A DNA stretch of 32,757 bases from DASZOC01 sp035550975 (GCA_035550975.1 DASZOC010000064.1:1-32757), one strand, 5' to 3'; shown: positions 14,901 to 22,255, counted from the stretch's first letter. Program-made: numbers and translations. Notes: generated by a model from the sequence alone, not told the origin.

Positions 14901-15525
14901 ACTAAGCCTGAGCCTCGGCGAGCCGATCGGGTCCGCTCTGCCCGGGCTCGACGATTACTCGGCGTTAGAGGAGACCGAGGCCGAGGTCGACATCTCGGGG
15001 ATCGATGCACGCCGCCACGTGATGTCGCTCTATGCCCCCTTGCTGGCGGATCTGGGGTGCGTCCCGGCCGAGCGCCTCGCGACGATCCGCAACAAGACCG
15101 ACGTCTGGGTCGCCGGCGTGAAGGTCGCCAGTCAGACGCCGGCGATCCGCTCCGGGCAGCGCATCATCTTCGTGACCATCGACGACCTCACGGGGCCGAT
15201 CGACGTGACCGTGTTCGAGCGGGTTCAGGCGCTGTGCGCGCGGACGGTCTTCCATTCCTGGCTGTTGTTGTTCCACGGCGAGGTCCGCAAGCGCGGGGGA
15301 GCGTCGCTGATCCATCGCACCGACGCCCGCAACGTCGGGCTCACAGTAGTGGTCGACGAAGCGTTCGATCTGGCCGAGATCGCCGCGGACCGGGCCGCCG
15401 GCGTCAGCTTGAACGACGCGCTCGAACGGCAGCGCACCAAGCAACGGCTGGGAGCCGGCATCGATGCCGACACGGCCCCCTCGGGACGTCTATGGCACGC
15501 CAGCGGTGGCTCCGCCGGCCGCTAG
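11935..15525 (+). CDS. dnaE2: Error-prone DNA polymerase DnaE2 with an in-frame insertion
   Basis: This C-family polymerase is 1196 residues, about 100 longer than usual for DnaE2. The PHP domain is at the N-terminus (HLHCHTTWSLRDGA, MTDHDALTGA). The palm carries PDIDVDVE at about residues 381-388 and the third acidic site in AKLDVLGVRM. The fingers include FASFGFCKSHAAAFAVPTY, and a C-terminal OB fold (VWVAGVKVASQT...VTIDDLTGPIDVTVFE) lies near residues 1055-1140. Between YVRRHLDAERPAMADD and VATWFIESAVRNGY there are about 100 extra residues (about 694-795) without counterpart in the family as I know it. DnaE2 extends DNA past lesions and normally works with ImuA' and ImuB. ATG 11935 has AGGGG 9 nt upstream and gives the conserved PHP start. 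Confidence 0.92.
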   Translation: MSGFVHLHCHTTWSLRDGAIPAEVLPHLARGLGFEAVAMTDHDALTGAVRFSHAARDAGIKPIFGAELTLDTGEHVTAIVRDKTGYANLCRLISDAHLSHERDQPSTTFAKIIERAEGLFVLSGCERGPVARLAAAGRMPEAIETARRWRAALEDTYRIEVFDHRGYGHRTLRDRLLGIAKEAGIPAVATNDVHYPLSGDAGTHELLHAIKDIVPLSESRSLRKTSEYFFKTPAEMRALFADVPEACDETLRIAEACDFDLDLGVYHFPDIPIPSGETPAGLLARRGYEGARRRFPRVTKEIDDRLQHELDVIFRMGWPAYFLLVADIVEHTRSVMGIRCSCRGSAAGSLVCYVLGISDVDPVRYDLLFERFMNTRREEIPDIDVDVESHRREDVLGYILDTYGAEQTAICCMVDTFRARMAIREVGKALNLPPDEIDLVAKAFPRIRAKDISTAIERLPELSGSNLDGGQLSQLFELCVAIDGFPRHLALHPSGVILSSPDLADRVPMQHSYNGFAMLQADKDDVEELGLAKLDVLGVRMFSSITHAEAEIERVRGERIDLRAIPRDDEATFELIRTSKTLGCFQIESPGQRELLARFQPTRFEDLLIDISLFRPGPVKSDMVSPFLDRRHGFAEVRYPHPNLEPILRETYGVVVYHEQVIRVIAAVTGCSLDDADYVRRHLDAERPAMADDPDSRPGRRVDSVPEQNGQRGGGNKKRSSSHPGMGRGFRELPEEVAAGAHYLSDCPEGQKIGSTGSALAKAHAQKLGEDWEKDQRVHFHGVAGPIEVTPPKGDVATWFIESAVRNGYTRYQAETLWKEVFAFASFGFCKSHAAAFAVPTYISAWLKAHYTAEFIAGILTHDPGMYPRRLLVADARHFGIPILPIDVNHSDKVYRAEWSGKRLGVRLALSEVRDMSDSEVNSLLEARKAGPFISLEDLWRRVDLSRPVLENVVHVGALDSIAGGRSRRELLWRAVDLAQKPRSEVGAQLSLSLGEPIGSALPGLDDYSALEETEAEVDISGIDARRHVMSLYAPLLADLGCVPAERLATIRNKTDVWVAGVKVASQTPAIRSGQRIIFVTIDDLTGPIDVTVFERVQALCARTVFHSWLLLFHGEVRKRGGASLIHRTDARNVGLTVVVDEAFDLAEIAADRAAGVSLNDALERQRTKQRLGAGIDADTAPSGRLWHASGGSAGR

Positions 15526-15558
15526 GTTTCTTACGCAGCCGCGCTGTGACTTCGCCAT

Positions 15559-15573
15559 AGCAGGAAACCTGCT
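15559..15573. terminator. Possible terminator between convergent genes
   Basis: AGCAGG and CCTGCT form a perfect 6-bp stem around AAA between the dnaE2 stop and the minus-strand VOC stop. There is only a weak T tract on either side, so it may instead be a simple stabilising hairpin. Confidence 0.35.
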
Positions 15574-15574
15574 C

Positions 15575-16006
15575 TTAGCTCTCGTACTGGGCTTGCGCCC
15601 GCCTCGCCATTTCGTCTGCCGGCACGTCCTCGATATGGGTGGCGATGTACCACTGGTTGCCCCACTTATCCCGGACCCCTGCCATGCGGTCGCCGTAGAA
15701 CTGATCCTCGGGTTCCATGGTCGATTCGGCGCCTGCCGCCAGGGCGCGTCGGTAGGTCACGTCGCAGTCCTCGACGTAGACATGCAGCATGTTCGTGCTG
15801 GGTTCGTCCCGAGTGTCACCGACCATCACGAGCGAATCACCGAGCTGGAGCTCTGCATGCCCGACGGTCGCGTCCGGCCGACGCATCACGTCACCCCTCA
15901 CGCTGGCACCGAAGACCTCTTCCAGGAAAGCCATGACCTCTGCCGCCCCCTGGACCGCGAGGTAAGGGGTCACGGTCGGGTAGCCGTCGGGGATCGCTTT
16001 GACCAT
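15575..16006 (-). CDS. VOC-superfamily (glyoxalase/PhnB-like) protein
   Basis: The 143-residue protein fits the PhnB-like branch of the vicinal-oxygen-chelate fold. It has PTVTPYLAVQGAAEVMAFLEEVFGA at the start, VGHAELQLGDSLVMVGD in the middle, then LHVYVEDCDVTYRRALAAGA, and FYGDRMAGVRDKWGNQWYIATHIEDV at the end. Possible metal ligands are the His in GHAEL, the His in LHVYV and acidic residues in the C-terminal module, but the pattern is not conclusive. GGAAAGGAGG precedes the ATG at good spacing. It lies downstream of the aldo/keto reductase gene on the same strand, 72 nt away. The substrate is unknown. Confidence 0.85.
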   Translation of the reverse strand: MVKAIPDGYPTVTPYLAVQGAAEVMAFLEEVFGASVRGDVMRRPDATVGHAELQLGDSLVMVGDTRDEPSTNMLHVYVEDCDVTYRRALAAGAESTMEPEDQFYGDRMAGVRDKWGNQWYIATHIEDVPADEMARRAQAQYES

Positions 16007-16041
16007 CTGCGGCCTCCTTTCCAGGTTTCTCTGTTACTCCA

Positions 16042-16058
16042 ACCCCGTATCTCGGGGT
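16042..16058 (-). terminator. Small hairpin between reductase and VOC genes
   Basis: ACCCCG and CGGGGT pair over 6 bp around a 5-nt loop, downstream of the aldo/keto reductase stop on the minus strand. There is no T run, so it may only slow or partly terminate transcription. Confidence 0.3.
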
Positions 16059-16078
16059 CAGAGCAGATCAGTTGTGCG

Positions 16079-17140
16079 CTATTTGCGTTCCCAGGGTAGT
16101 TGGCGGCGGGCTTCCGGCTTCATCCACGGAGCGGTCCAGCCGCGGTCGGCTTCCTCGATCACGGAGCCAGGTTCCACGACCGCGTCGATCGCGTCGAGGG
16201 TCTCGTCGTCGAGCCGGACGTCGGCGCCGGCGAGCAGGTCGTCCAGCTGCTCCGGTGTCCGCGGCCCGATGATGGCGGACGTCACCGCGGGATGAGCGAG
16301 CGTGAAGGCGACCGACATGTGCGCCATCGAGACGCCTGCCTTGTCGGCGATAACCGCGAGGTCCTCGACCAGGTCCAGCTTCCGCTGGTTGGCAGGTCGC
16401 GAGAGGTCGAACCGCGCCGCGACGGGCGACCCGCGCTGCGCGAAACGCACGGCCCTCGAGTCCTCCGGCGGAGCGGCTTGCTCCCTGCGGTACTTGCCGG
16501 CGAGCCACCCTCCGGCGAGCGGGCTCCACACGATGACGCCCATCCCGTAACGCTGCGTCACCGGAAACAGGTCGTTCTCGACGTGGCGCACGAAGATCGA
16601 ATACGGCGGCTGCTCGCACACGAACCGGGTCAGCCCCCGGCGCTCGGCGGTCCAATGCGCCTCGACGAGTTGCCACGAGGGGAACGTCGACGCGCCCGCG
16701 TACCGGATCTTTCCCTGCTGCACCAGCGTGTCCAGCGCGCCCAGCGTCTCTTCGACGCCGGTCTTGGGGTCGGGTCGGTGCACCTGGTAGAGGTCGATGT
16801 GGTCGGTCTGGAGGCGGCGGAGGCTGTTCTCGACCTCCTTCATGATCCAGTAGCGAGAGTTGCCCTGGTCGTTGATGCCCGCCCCCATCGACCCGTGGAA
16901 CTTCGTCGCCAGCACGACGTTGTCGCGCTTGCCCTTGAGGGCCTTGCCCACGATCTCCTCCGACTCGCCGGCCGAGTACACGTCGGCGGTGTCGATGAAG
17001 TTGATCCCGCCGTCGAGCGCCGCGTGGATGATGCGGATCGACTCGTCGTGATCCTTGTTGCCCCACTCGCCGAACATCATCGCCCCGAGGCAGTGGGTCG
17101 ACACCTTTACCCCGGTGTTGCCGAGCCTGCGGTATTCCAT
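16079..17140 (-). CDS. Aldo/keto reductase
   Basis: The 353-residue NADPH-dependent reductase has the complete AKR catalytic tetrad: D50 and Y55 in FIDTADVYSAGESEE, K80 in VLATKFHG, and H121 in DLYQVHRPD. The C-terminal half holds SPLAGGWLAGKYRRE and TSAIIGPRTPEQL, the cofactor-binding region. The family layout is that of the plant-potassium-channel-beta-like or YajO group. ATG 17140 is preferred over GTG 17146 because GGAGG (17146-17150) precedes it by 5 nt and would overlap the GTG. It follows the LigD-type polymerase gene by 36 nt on the same strand, so cotranscription is possible though the functions differ. Confidence 0.92.
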   Translation of the reverse strand: MEYRRLGNTGVKVSTHCLGAMMFGEWGNKDHDESIRIIHAALDGGINFIDTADVYSAGESEEIVGKALKGKRDNVVLATKFHGSMGAGINDQGNSRYWIMKEVENSLRRLQTDHIDLYQVHRPDPKTGVEETLGALDTLVQQGKIRYAGASTFPSWQLVEAHWTAERRGLTRFVCEQPPYSIFVRHVENDLFPVTQRYGMGVIVWSPLAGGWLAGKYRREQAAPPEDSRAVRFAQRGSPVAARFDLSRPANQRKLDLVEDLAVIADKAGVSMAHMSVAFTLAHPAVTSAIIGPRTPEQLDDLLAGADVRLDDETLDAIDAVVEPGSVIEEADRGWTAPWMKPEARRQLPWERK

Positions 17141-17176
17141 GGCCACCTCCGACCGGACGAGGGAGAAGAACCGAGA

Positions 17177-18118
17177 CTAGACCTTCGGGAGCTTCGGGAG
17201 CTTCTGCTTGAGAGACAACACGGGTTCGAACAGGTCGCCCTTCTTCTTCACCCTGGCGACGACGTCATCGGCGGTGAACCGGAGCATCTCGGGGTCGCCC
17301 TTCTTCGCGCACGCCGAGACCTCCCGCCACGTCACGGGAGTCGAGCACGTCGGCAGCTCCCGTGCTCTCATCGAATACACCGCGACCGTCGTCTTGTGGG
17401 GCCCGTTCTGGCTCCAGTCGATCAGGACCCTGCCCTCACGTTCGGTCTTCTTCTGCGTCGACACGACGACGTCTGGCATCTCGTCTTCGAGCTCCAATGC
17501 CACGGCGTGCGCCAAGCCGCCGGTCTGGCCGAACGTCGCGGGAGTGTTCAGCGGGACGTAGAGGTGAAGACCTTTCGAGCCCGACACCTTCGGGAACATC
17601 TCGAGGCCGAGCTTGCCGAACCGCTTCTTGATTTCGAGAGCCAGCTCGCAGCACTCGACGATGGTCGCCGGCGCGCCCGGGTCGAGGTCGTAGACCACGG
17701 CGGTAGGCCTCGTCAGGCTCGATGCCTTGGACAGAGAGATGTGCAGCTCGATGCTGCCGAGATTCGCCATCCACACCAGCGTCGCTTCGTCCCACCCGAC
17801 GCAGTAGTGGATCGTTTTGCCGTCCTTCTTGCGGTCGACGTCGACGGTGCGGACCCAGCCGGGCCGGTGCTTGGGGCAGTTCTTCTCGAAGAACGAGAAC
17901 CCCTCGACCCCCTCGGGATAGCGCTTGAGCGTGACGGCCCGGTTTTTGAGATGGGGGACCATCGCGGGAGCGATAGCGCGGTAGTAGGCGACCATCTGCC
18001 CTTTGGTGAATCCGGCCTCAGGCCAGTACGGCTTGTCGGGGTTGGACAGGGTGAGCGTCTTGTTGCCGACCTTGACTTCGCTCTTCTTCGGCTTGGTTGC
18101 GGCTTTCTCGCTGCTCAT
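17177..18118 (-). CDS. Stand-alone LigD-type polymerase/primase domain (NHEJ PolDom)
   Basis: The 313-residue protein is an archaeo-eukaryotic-primase-type polymerase like the POL domain of LigD. Catalytic acids are D144 and D146 in VYDLDPG, with a third likely at D234 in VLIDWSQN. KVSGSKGLHLYVPL (about 177-190) is the nucleotide-binding S-G-x-K-G-x-H motif. PLS-type sequence in IELHISLSKASSLTRPTA departs from the common ELHPW form. Such free-standing PolDoms occur in mycobacteria beside complete LigD and fill gaps or add nucleotides at breaks, working with Ku. Neither Ku nor a ligase is in the window. The N- and C-termini are basic. The ATG is 6 nt after a TAGCCT box, so the mRNA is probably leaderless. 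Confidence 0.88.
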   Translation of the reverse strand: MSSEKAATKPKKSEVKVGNKTLTLSNPDKPYWPEAGFTKGQMVAYYRAIAPAMVPHLKNRAVTLKRYPEGVEGFSFFEKNCPKHRPGWVRTVDVDRKKDGKTIHYCVGWDEATLVWMANLGSIELHISLSKASSLTRPTAVVYDLDPGAPATIVECCELALEIKKRFGKLGLEMFPKVSGSKGLHLYVPLNTPATFGQTGGLAHAVALELEDEMPDVVVSTQKKTEREGRVLIDWSQNGPHKTTVAVYSMRARELPTCSTPVTWREVSACAKKGDPEMLRFTADDVVARVKKKGDLFEPVLSLKQKLPKLPKV

Positions 18119-18124
18119 GGCGCG

Positions 18125-18130
18125 AGGCTA
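18125..18130 (-). promoter_or_regulatory. -10 box for leaderless polymerase-domain mRNA
   Basis: TAGCCT on the minus strand lies 6 nt before ATG 18118. Its reverse partially overlaps a TACGGT on the plus strand (18129-18134) that could serve the divergent dinB gene. Confidence 0.6.
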
Positions 18131-18135
18131 CGGTG

Positions 18136-19320
18136 ATGCGTCGATCCTCCGGAACCGTGCCCGAGCCGATCCTCCACGTCGACATGGACGCCTTCTACGC
18201 GTCCGTCGAGATCACGAAGGACCCGAGCCTGCGCGGCAAGCCGGTGGTGGTCGGGGGGCAAGGGGGCCGCGGGGTCGTCACATCGGCCTCGTACGAAGCG
18301 CGAGCGTTCGGCGTCACCTCTGCGATGCCGATGATCCGGGCCCGCCGTCTGTGTCCTCACGCGGTGTTCCTGCCCAACGACCCTCACTCCTACGGCGAGT
18401 ACTCGGAGCGCATCAGGGAAGTCTTCTTGTCCTTCACGCCCCTCGTCGAGCCGCTTTCGTTGGACGAGGCGTTCCTCGACGTGTCCGGCTCGGTCAAGCT
18501 CTTCGGCCCCCCGGTGGAGATCGCCCGCCGGATCAAGGCCGCGACCGCCGCGTTCGGGTTGCCCTGCACGGTCGGCGTCGCGCCGAACAAGTTCCTCGCG
18601 AAGCTGGCGTCGAGCCGCGGCAAGCCCGACGGTCTCCTCGTCGTCTCTCACGACCGCATCCGTGAGTTCCTCGACCCCCTGCCGGTCAACGCGTTGTGGG
18701 GAGTCGGCGCGGCGACCGGTGAGCAACTACGCAGGCTCGGCCTGAGGACGGTCAAGGACATCCGTACCGTCGGGAGGCGCACCCTCGAACGAGCGACCGG
18801 CGAGGCGATGGGAGCGCACCTCCACGCCCTCGCTCACGGGAGCGACGATCGAGAAGTCGTCCCCCACGAACCCGCCCGCTCCGTCGGCAGCGAAGAGACC
18901 TTCGCCACAGACCTAGACGCCACCGATGACATTCTGAGAGAGATCCTGCGCTTGTCCGACCGGACCGCGGGGCGTCTGCGCAGCAAAGCCTTGTGTGGGC
19001 GCACGATCACGCTGAAGGTGCGGTTCTCGAACTTCTCGACGATCACTCGCTCGAAGACAAGCGCTGCCGAGATCGACGCCGCTGCCGAGATCTACGACGT
19101 CGCACGGTCGCTCTACCTGAAGCTCGACCCCGATCGGCCGCGCATCCGCCTGCTCGGTGTCTCCGTCACCGGCCTGTCTCCGGGGCCCGCGCGGCGGCAA
19201 CTCGGCCTGCTCGAGCCCGCGGGCGCCGGGATCCCCGAGGCATCGGATGCCGTCGACCGGATCAGGGCCCGATGGGGGCCGGGATCGGTGGGCCCGGCGA
19301 CGCTTCTCGATCGGGATTAG
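18136..19320 (+). CDS. dinB: DNA polymerase IV (Y-family translesion polymerase)
   Basis: The 394-residue Y-family polymerase has its first metal-binding acids in LHVDMDAFYASVE (D16, D18) and the second pair in SLDEAFLD (D110, E111). VVTSASYEARAFGV, VGVAPNKFLAKLASSRGKPDG, an HhH-containing thumb (ALWGVGAATGEQLRRLG) and a little-finger domain follow. RRQLGLLE near the C-terminus resembles the clamp-binding QLxLF/L motif. It copies past lesions with low fidelity. ATG 18136 is used; GTG 18157 is an equally possible start that removes seven residues, and neither has a ribosome site. It is divergent from the LigD-type polymerase gene by 17 nt. I see no LexA box upstream. Confidence 0.93.
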   Translation: MRRSSGTVPEPILHVDMDAFYASVEITKDPSLRGKPVVVGGQGGRGVVTSASYEARAFGVTSAMPMIRARRLCPHAVFLPNDPHSYGEYSERIREVFLSFTPLVEPLSLDEAFLDVSGSVKLFGPPVEIARRIKAATAAFGLPCTVGVAPNKFLAKLASSRGKPDGLLVVSHDRIREFLDPLPVNALWGVGAATGEQLRRLGLRTVKDIRTVGRRTLERATGEAMGAHLHALAHGSDDREVVPHEPARSVGSEETFATDLDATDDILREILRLSDRTAGRLRSKALCGRTITLKVRFSNFSTITRSKTSAAEIDAAAEIYDVARSLYLKLDPDRPRIRLLGVSVTGLSPGPARRQLGLLEPAGAGIPEASDAVDRIRARWGPGSVGPATLLDRD

Positions 19321-19334
19321 CGCCGCCACCCTTT

Positions 19335-19340
19335 TATGAT
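19335..19340 (+). promoter_or_regulatory. -10 box for the DUF3040 gene
   Basis: TATGAT lies 9 nt before GTG 19350, so the leader would be two or three bases at most. Confidence 0.5.
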
Positions 19341-19349
19341 CGAGTGACT

Positions 19350-19730
19350 GTGCCTCTCACCGAGCGCGAGAAGCAGATCCTCGACGAGATCGAGCAGAAC
19401 CTCTATTCGGAGGACCCCGCGCTCGCGCGCCAGATCCGTGAACCGTGGTGGAAGAAGCTCCGCCAGGTCAAGGTGGGTGCAGGCCTCGTCGTCGCAGGGA
19501 TCGGCTGTCTCATCGCCGGCTTCGTCGTCAACGACCTCCTGCTCGTGCTCGGATTCGTCGCGTTCGTGATGATGTTGTTGGGGATCGTGTTGCTGTCGAG
19601 CGCGACACACGACATCGCGAGGGACCGCATCGCGCTCCGTAGTCGTCCGCCCGGGCCGTCCGGGTCCGTTTCCGACAAGCTCACTGCGTGGCAGGAGAAG
19701 CTAAGACAGACGTTCAAGAAGCAGCCGTAG
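19350..19730 (+). CDS. DUF3040 membrane protein
   Basis: The 126-residue protein opens with MPLTEREKQILDEIEQNLYSEDPALARQIR, the hallmark N-terminus of the actinobacterial DUF3040 family. Two adjacent transmembrane helices follow (about residues 45-62 and 66-86), then a basic, proline-rich tail. DUF3040 proteins are typical of Actinomycetota and have no known function. GTG 19350 is chosen on family grounds; GTG 19344 is in frame but lies within the promoter spacing. Confidence 0.88.
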   Translation: MPLTEREKQILDEIEQNLYSEDPALARQIREPWWKKLRQVKVGAGLVVAGIGCLIAGFVVNDLLLVLGFVAFVMMLLGIVLLSSATHDIARDRIALRSRPPGPSGSVSDKLTAWQEKLRQTFKKQP

Positions 19731-19772
19731 ACGACACGCGCAGACAAACTTTGCTCGATCTTGCCGTTTCGC

Positions 19773-19801
19773 TTGTCGCTCCTTCGACCACGCGTTAGAT
19801 T
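19773..19801 (+). promoter_or_regulatory. Promoter of the MerR-family gene
   Basis: TTGTCG (19773-19778) and TAGATT (19796-19801) are separated by 17 nt. The expected start near 19808 would give a leader of 50-95 nt before the MerR start codon, depending on which start is used. Confidence 0.55.
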
Positions 19802-19903
19802 CGCCTCTCACTTACTTACTTCGGCAAACACGAAAACACTGTTCCGGTTGCGCTCGCGGTGGTATGGCGTGCTCGGGATCGGTTGGGGGAGGCTCGGAAC
19901 GAC

Positions 19904-20422
19904 TTGGAAGGTTTCACTGCAGATCAGGCGTGCCGTTTCACCGGTTGCACCCCGCACCAACTGAGGTACTGGGACCGCGTAGGCCTCGTCAAACCATCCG
20001 TCCAAGCAACAGGCGGTCGACCCGGCGTTCGACGTCTCTACGGTTTCCGCGACCTGGTGGAGCTGAAGGTCGTACGTTCGTTGCTCGAGGGCGGGATGAG
20101 CTTGCAGCGCGTACGCCGCGCATATGACTATCTGCGCAAGAAGGCGGGTCTCAACGAGCACCTGTCTGAAGTGAAGCTCGTCACCGACGGGCACAGCGTC
20201 TTCGAGCTGTGCCGCGACGACGGCGAGATCCTCGATGCGCTGAAAGAGGGGCAGATGGCTTTCTTCCTGGCGATCGACGATGTCGCGCGCAACGCGGGGG
20301 GAAAGACCGCGCAGTACCTCTACGACCGGGAAGAATTCGTCGGCGCTCTGCGGAGGGTCGAGTCCACTCTCGAGAAGGAGTTGCCCGAGCCGGCGCTGGA
20401 GCGCGTCAAGGCCGCCCGCTAG
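19904..20422 (+). CDS. MerR-family transcriptional regulator
   Basis: The 172-residue protein has an N-terminal MerR-type winged helix: FTADQACRFTGCTPHQLRYWDRVGLVKPSVQ...GVRRLYGFRDLVELKVVRSLLEGGMSLQRVRRAYDYLRK. The C-terminal part (residues about 80-150) has KLVTDGHSVFELCRDDGEILDALKEGQMAFFLAIDDVAR, which recurs in actinobacterial MerR homologues of unknown ligand. There is no metal-binding cysteine cluster of the CueR or SoxR kind. The start is TTG 19904, with GGGGGAGG 11 nt upstream and the conserved domain directly after it; GTG 19859 would add 15 residues and has no ribosome site. It sits just upstream of an ABC importer, whose promoter holds a dyad, so it may regulate that operon. Confidence 0.84.
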   Translation: MEGFTADQACRFTGCTPHQLRYWDRVGLVKPSVQATGGRPGVRRLYGFRDLVELKVVRSLLEGGMSLQRVRRAYDYLRKKAGLNEHLSEVKLVTDGHSVFELCRDDGEILDALKEGQMAFFLAIDDVARNAGGKTAQYLYDREEFVGALRRVESTLEKELPEPALERVKAAR

Positions 20423-20442
20423 CAACCGTTGTCCGCGGCACG

Positions 20443-20469
20443 ACTACCTCTGTAGTAGGGCCCTATACT
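20443..20469 (+). promoter_or_regulatory. -10 box with upstream dyad, importer operon promoter
   Basis: TATACT (20464-20469) is a good -10 box for the binding-protein gene, but no good -35 is visible. The perfect dyad ACTAC-CTCT-GTAGT (20443-20456) occupies the region just upstream, where MerR-type activators bind. It could be an operator for the adjacent MerR protein. Confidence 0.45.
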
Positions 20470-20519
20470 CGCCGCGCGCCGGGGCCTCGACAGGATGGTC
20501 CTCGAACAGGGGGAAGAGA

Positions 20520-22178
20520 ATGCGCGGTCATCTGAAGTGGTTTGTCCTGCTCGTCGCGATGTTGCTGATCACCGCCGCGTGCGGAGGTTCCGAGCCGGAT
20601 GACCCGGCCGACGAGGGTGACGCGCCGGCAGGCGCGACCATGGCGTTCGGCACGTCGGCGGACCCGGTGGTGCTCGATGGCGCCCTCGTATCCGACGGCG
20701 AGTCTCTGCGTGCCATCGACCAGATGTTCGAAGGTCTCGTCACGTTGGATCCGGGGACGACCGAGGTGGTTGCCGGCCTCGCCGAGTCGTGGGACATCTC
20801 GGAGGACGCGCAGACCTACACGTTCCAGCTCCACGACGGCGTCACGTTCCACGACGGCGAGCCGCTCAACGCGGAAGCCGTCTGCTACAACTTCGACCGT
20901 TGGTACAACTTCCCGAAGCCGTTCCAGCAGGCGGACGCGACGTACTACTACCAGACCGTCTTCGGTGGCTTCAAAGGCAACCCTGACGCGCTCTACGACT
21001 CGTGCACCGCGACGGACGAGCTGACGGTCGAGCTCAAGCTCACGAAGCCGTCGGCATCGCTGCTCGGCGCGCTTGCACTGACGAACTTCACGATCGCGAG
21101 TCCGAAGGCACTCGAGCAGTACGGCGCGGACGAGGGCAAGATCAACGCGGACAGCCTGTTCCAGGCAACCGGGACCTACGGGACGCAACACCCGACCGGT
21201 ACCGGCCCGTTCAAGTTCGTCGAGTGGAACAGAGGCGACCGGCTGGTCATGGAGCGGAACGAGGACTACTGGGGTGAGTTCCCCGGCAACATCGACACGC
21301 TCATCTTCCGGCCGATCGCCGACGGCGCGGCCCGGCTCCAGGCGCTCCAGACCGGCGAGATCCAGGGCTACGACCTCGTCGACCCCCAGGACTTCGAGAC
21401 GATCCAAGGCGACGAGAACCTGCAGTTGCTGGAGCGTCCCGCGTTCAACGTCGGCTACATCGGGTTCAACCAGGCGATCGAGCCCTTCGACGACATCGCG
21501 GTGCGCCAGGCGATCGCTCACGCCGTCGACCGTCAGGAGATAGTCGATGCGTTCTACGCCGGCCAGGGCGAGGTCGCGCACGAGTTCATGCCGCCGGAGG
21601 TAGAGGGGTACGCCGACGACGTCACGAAGTATGAATACGACCCCGAGAAGGCGAAGCAGCTCTTGCAGGACGCCGGCCACACCCTTCCGGTGCAGATCGA
21701 TTTCGCGTACCCGACCGACGTCTCGCGGCCCTACATGCCCGACCCCCAGGCGAACTTCGAGGCGATCGTCTCGGACCTCGAAGAATGCTGCTTCAAGGTC
21801 GAGACGAAGTCGGCCACGTGGAGCCCCGACTATCTGGGCAACGTCGATGTCGGGAAGTACGGGTCCTACCTGCTGGGGTGGACCGGCGACTACGCCGACG
21901 CCGACAACTTCATCGGGACCTTCTTCCAGACGAAGCAGCCTGCGTGGGGCTTCGACAACCAGGAGGTCTTCGACTGTCTCAACGAGGCGGAGCTGGAGAT
22001 CGACCCCGACGCGCGTGTAGGGATGTACGAGGAGTGCAACCGGATCATCATGGACTTCCTCCCGGGTCTGCCGTACGTCCACACCGGCGTGGGCCTCGCG
22101 TTCACCGCCAACGTCGAGGGTTACCGGCCGAGTCCCGTCACACTGGAGCCGTTCTCGATCGTCACGGTCAACGAGTAG
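20520..22178 (+). CDS. Oligopeptide-type ABC importer, substrate-binding lipoprotein
   Basis: The 552-residue protein has a lipoprotein signal (MRGHLKWFVLLVAMLLITAAC) with lipobox TAAC and lipidated C21, so it is membrane-tethered outside the cell. It belongs to the family-5 solute-binding proteins (DppA/OppA type). Landmarks include LVTLDPGTTEVVAGLAESW, YTFQLHDGVTFHDGEPLNAEAV, GTGPFKFVEWNRGDRLVMERNEDYWG and VRQAIAHAVDRQEIVDAFY. The likely ligand is a peptide, but the family also binds nickel, haem and oligosaccharides. AGGGGGAAGAG precedes ATG 20520. A terminator separates it from the permease genes, a common way to make more binding protein than transporter. Confidence 0.92.
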   Translation: MRGHLKWFVLLVAMLLITAACGGSEPDDPADEGDAPAGATMAFGTSADPVVLDGALVSDGESLRAIDQMFEGLVTLDPGTTEVVAGLAESWDISEDAQTYTFQLHDGVTFHDGEPLNAEAVCYNFDRWYNFPKPFQQADATYYYQTVFGGFKGNPDALYDSCTATDELTVELKLTKPSASLLGALALTNFTIASPKALEQYGADEGKINADSLFQATGTYGTQHPTGTGPFKFVEWNRGDRLVMERNEDYWGEFPGNIDTLIFRPIADGAARLQALQTGEIQGYDLVDPQDFETIQGDENLQLLERPAFNVGYIGFNQAIEPFDDIAVRQAIAHAVDRQEIVDAFYAGQGEVAHEFMPPEVEGYADDVTKYEYDPEKAKQLLQDAGHTLPVQIDFAYPTDVSRPYMPDPQANFEAIVSDLEECCFKVETKSATWSPDYLGNVDVGKYGSYLLGWTGDYADADNFIGTFFQTKQPAWGFDNQEVFDCLNEAELEIDPDARVGMYEECNRIIMDFLPGLPYVHTGVGLAFTANVEGYRPSPVTLEPFSIVTVNE

Positions 22179-22199
22179 CTCGACCAGAGAAGTCGGGAC

Positions 22200-22231
22200 C
22201 AAGAGGGGGCGTGGCAACACGCTCCCTCTTG
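22200..22231 (+). terminator. Terminator or attenuator inside the importer locus
   Basis: CAAGAGGGGGCGTG (22200-22213) pairs with CACGCTCCCTCTTG (22218-22231) over 14 positions with one G-T wobble, closed by a GCAA tetraloop. The T tract after it is weak (TTAT). It lies between the binding-protein stop and the permease start. Confidence 0.75.
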
Positions 22232-22242
22232 TTATCCGCAGT

Positions 22243-22248
22243 TAGGTT
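22243..22248 (+). promoter_or_regulatory. -10 box for leaderless permease mRNA
   Basis: TAGGTT lies 7 nt before ATG 22256, just behind the terminator, giving the permease/ATPase genes a promoter of their own. Confidence 0.55.
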
Positions 22249-22255
22249 CTAGGCG

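Noticed and set aside
17222..17235. GGTTCGAAC resembling a tRNA T-arm (also at 31290-31298)
   Set aside because: No acceptor or anticodon stem can be formed around either site; one lies inside a coding region, the other before a start codon.
16100..18136. Very long open frame (about 678 codons) antisense to the reductase and polymerase genes
   Set aside because: Arg/Val/Leu/Asp-rich translation without domains; it is the antisense shadow of two well-supported genes in GC-rich DNA.
20463..22220. Open frame of about 585 codons antisense to the binding-protein gene
   Set aside because: Repetitive R/V/D/L composition and no motifs, opposite a gene with clear family landmarks and a lipobox.
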